Shown here piece after piece: positions 3,414-5,688 of a stretch of 5,688 bases of DNA. Positions within the stretch are counted from its first letter, which is position 1; each line of letters begins with the position of its first letter. Location of the stretch: assembly GCA_005776735.1 (NCBI GenBank), contig SXOM01000474.1, positions 1 through 5,688 of the forward strand. The letters run 5' to 3'. Under the pieces are notes generated by a model. That model did no database searches. It worked only from the letters and a program-made list of their open reading frames with translations, and had not been told where the DNA came from. Position numbers and translations under genes: made by a program. The DNA is from Pseudomonadota bacterium (GTDB lineage Bacteria; Myxococcota_A; UBA796; SXON01).

Positions 3414-5688
3414 GTGACCCCGCGCGAGCTCCTCGGCCCCTGGTTGCCCCGCCACCTCGTCGAGCGCCGCACGCCGCTGCCGCCGGTGGGGCAGGAGGAG
3501 TGTTTCGGCGGCACCCTGCTGCGGCTGGACATCCCCAACTTCTCGTCGCGGCCGGACCGGGTCAAGGAGGACGTCGTCCGCATCCGCGAACGGGCCGCCG
3601 CCGAGGACCTCGCGACCACCGTGGAAGAGGCGTTCCGCCCCATCTTCTACGCGGTCGACCGTCACGGCGGCAGCCTGGCCGGCCTCGAGGGCGACGCGAT
3701 CCTCGCGTTGTTCCGCGGCCCCGAGCACCACCTCCGGGCGCGCCGCGCCATGGACGACATCCTCGCTGTCCGCCCCCGCCTGCACTCCGCGTTGGCCAGC
3801 GGCCTCATCCGGTGCATGCAGCTCGGCGGCGGCGAGCAGCGCCACGAGCTCGTGCACGGCCCTGCGCTCGCGGCGCTCGAGCAGCTCGAGTCCGACAGCG
3901 CCGCCATCGCCCTGGACTTCGACGACCCCGGCGCCCGCGAGGGTCCGCTCCACGCCCCTCCCGAGTCCGAGCTGGTCCGCTTCGTGCCGCCGGCGCTGCG
4001 CGACCTGATGCCGCCGCCGCCGTCGCACCGCCGCGTCGTGGCGGTCTTCGTGTCCGCGCCGCTCGGGAGCGCCGCCGCCGTCTACCGCGTGCTCGCCGAG
4101 GAGGCCGAGGGGCACCACGTCGTGCTGCTCAAGGTCCGCGCCGAGGCCGACCGGCTCATCGCGATGGCAGTGGCGGGAATTCCCGTCGCGCGCGAGGACG
4201 ACCACTCCCGCGCGCTCGGGTTCGCGCTCGCGGCGCGGGACCGCCTGGTCGACGCCACCGGCGTACGGGTGCGCCTCGGGCTCGCCGAAGGCTCGGTGCT
4301 CACGCTGGTGCTCGGCGACGGCACGCGCCTCGCGTGGGACGTCCTCGGCGACTCGGTCAATGTCGCCTATCGCCTGTTGGCCGAAGCGCAGGCCGCCGAG
4401 ATCGTCGCCACCGCGTCGCTGGTGGAGTCGGTGCGCGAGGTGATCGCCGGGCCCACCGAGGTCGTGAACGTGCGGGGCAAGTCGCGGCCCGTCGGGGTGC
4501 GGCGGGTGCGGGGCCTCCGCGCGCTGCGCCGGCTCGACCCCGACATGGCCTATGCACGCCGCCGGGAGCTCACCCAGCTCGACGCGTGCCTCGACTCCCG
4601 AACGCCGGTCGCGGTGATCGGCGCCGCCGGGCACGGCAAGCGCTACCTGTGGCAGGAGTGGGCCGCGCGCAATCCCACGTGGCGGGTGCTGCGCGCGACC
4701 TGCCACGACCACGGCGCGGTGCGTCCGCTCGCCCCCTTCGTCGGTGCCGTGCGCCGCCTGGGGGGCGACGCGCCCACCCGCTCGGCGCTTCAGGCCGCCT
4801 TGCGGGCGCTCCCCGGCATGGACGACCGCGCCACCGCGGTCCTCGACGCGTTCGTCGGCTCCGGCGCCCCCCAGCTCGGCGCGGTCACCGCGGCGCTCCG
4901 GCAGCTCCTCGGCGGCCTCGCCGACGCCGGCCCGACGCTCCTGGTGGTCGAGGACCTCCAGTGGGCCGACGACGACGCCTGGGCCTTCTTGCAGCGCCTC
5001 CTCCAGGACGCCGCGCGCAGCCCGCTGCGCCTGGTCGTCACCGCCCGCCCGCGCACCCGCCTCCCCACGGGGCTCACGCCCATCGAGCTGGCGGCGCTGA
5101 GCCTCGACGCGGCCCGCGCGCTGGTCACCCCGCTCCTGGGGCCCCGGGCGGGCGAAGAGGGCGTCGTGCAGAGCATCGTCGACCGCGCGCACGGCAGCCC
5201 CCGGGAGCTCGTGGCCCTGGCCGACGCCGCCCGGCGCGGCGACGACGAGCTGCCCGAGTCGATGGAGGCCTGGTACGCCTCGCGCATCGACGCGCTCGAC
5301 GCCGCCGCCCGCGAGGTGCTCGAGCGGGCCGCCATCCTCGGCCGCACCGTCGACCAGGGCCTGTTGCGGCGGCTCAGCGCCGACGTGCCGCACGCAGAGG
5401 AGGGCTTGCGCACGCTCTTCGACCAGCGTCTCCTCATCGCCGACGATCTGAGCGCCCGCATCGCGTTCGACCGCGAAGCCACCCGCGAAATCGCGTACAT
5501 GCGCATGACGACGCCCCGCCGTCGTCAGCTCCACACCCGCGTGGGCCGCGTGCTCCAGGCGCGCGGCGCCGCCGGGGCGCCGGTCGCCCCCGAGGTGCTC
5601 GCCTGGCACCTGTCCCGCAGCGACGCGCCGACCGAGGCCATCGGCCCGCTCGTCGAAGCCAGCCGGCGCGCGCTCGCCCACGGCCGCC
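3414..5688 (+). CDS. Tandem cyclase-domain / STAND ATPase protein, 3' end missing
   Basis: 758 codons are present and the frame is still open at the window end. Domain order resembles soluble adenylyl cyclase (ADCY10 type). Cyclase domain 1 (about 30-170) has L-D-I-P-N-F with Asp39 and E-G-D-A-I-L-A-L-F with Asp94, matching the two metal-binding Asp. Cyclase domain 2 (about 205-340) lacks both metal Asp but keeps W-D-V-L-G-D-S-V-N-V-A-Y-R-L, with Asp309, Asn316 and Arg320 matching base-recognition and transition-state residues. An ATPase follows, with Walker A G-A-A-G-H-G-K-R (403-410; Arg replaces the usual Ser/Thr), Walker B L-L-V-V-E-D (509-514), a sensor-like L-V-V-T-A-R (540-545) and a G-S-P motif (594-596). 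A winged-helix-like segment (about 620-660) and the start of a helical, probably TPR, region come after. No membrane segment is seen. It is probably a cytoplasmic signalling protein that makes or senses a cyclic nucleotide, or a regulator with inactive cyclase folds. Start GTG is supported by GGAG. Confidence 0.85.
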   Translation, partial: MTPRELLGPWLPRHLVERRTPLPPVGQEECFGGTLLRLDIPNFSSRPDRVKEDVVRIRERAAAEDLATTVEEAFRPIFYAVDRHGGSLAGLEGDAILALFRGPEHHLRARRAMDDILAVRPRLHSALASGLIRCMQLGGGEQRHELVHGPALAALEQLESDSAAIALDFDDPGAREGPLHAPPESELVRFVPPALRDLMPPPPSHRRVVAVFVSAPLGSAAAVYRVLAEEAEGHHVVLLKVRAEADRLIAMAVAGIPVAREDDHSRALGFALAARDRLVDATGVRVRLGLAEGSVLTLVLGDGTRLAWDVLGDSVNVAYRLLAEAQAAEIVATASLVESVREVIAGPTEVVNVRGKSRPVGVRRVRGLRALRRLDPDMAYARRRELTQLDACLDSRTPVAVIGAAGHGKRYLWQEWAARNPTWRVLRATCHDHGAVRPLAPFVGAVRRLGGDAPTRSALQAALRALPGMDDRATAVLDAFVGSGAPQLGAVTAALRQLLGGLADAGPTLLVVEDLQWADDDAWAFLQRLLQDAARSPLRLVVTARPRTRLPTGLTPIELAALSLDAARALVTPLLGPRAGEEGVVQSIVDRAHGSPRELVALADAARRGDDELPESMEAWYASRIDALDAAAREVLERAAILGRTVDQGLLRRLSADVPHAEEGLRTLFDQRLLIADDLSARIAFDREATREIAYMRMTTPRRRQLHTRVGRVLQARGAAGAPVAPEVLAWHLSRSDAPTEAIGPLVEASRRALAHGR

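Noticed and set aside
1038..5681. A 1547-codon open frame on the minus strand spanning most of the window
   Set aside because: It runs antisense to the cyclase/ATPase gene and out of frame through the pentapeptide and hydrolase genes. Its translation is Arg/Gly/Ala-rich with no domain. Long open shadow frames are expected where codon third positions are nearly all G or C.

Overview
The DNA is very GC-rich, and its coding frames take G or C at almost every third position. Together with a pentapeptide-repeat protein and a large cyclase/STAND-ATPase protein, this suggests a Myxococcota-like bacterium. That assignment is an inference from style and gene content; no marker gene is present.

Layout. 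Positions 20-873 hold no convincing protein gene. This gap contains (a) a tandem array of 55-56 bp units in two alternating versions (122 to about 477) with a degenerate outlier copy at 554-588, (b) a long imperfect palindrome (680-767) that folds into two stacked stems, and (c) smaller hairpins, one of which (828-853) looks like the terminator of the gene at 874-1509. A possible start codon at 17-19 on the minus strand may open a gene that runs out of the window. On the minus strand, a two-gene operon reads from 3259 down to 874. Its first gene encodes a 582-residue protein with 37 uninterrupted pentapeptide repeats followed by a beta-rich C-terminal domain. Its second gene, one base further on, encodes a 211-residue alpha/beta hydrolase. 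A 154 bp divergent intergenic region (3260-3413) separates this operon from a plus-strand gene that starts at 3414 and is cut by the window end. That gene encodes two degenerate class III nucleotide cyclase domains followed by a STAND/AAA-type ATPase and a helical region, the domain order of soluble adenylyl cyclase (ADCY10 type).

Working together. The pentapeptide protein and hydrolase are very probably co-transcribed and translationally coupled. The divergent cyclase/ATPase protein shares their upstream region and could be co-regulated with them. No functional link is proven by the sequence. The most unusual items are the modular repeat array, the 88 bp foldable palindrome whose four non-Watson-Crick positions all become G-U pairs if the plus strand is transcribed, and the split of cyclase catalytic residues between the two cyclase domains.
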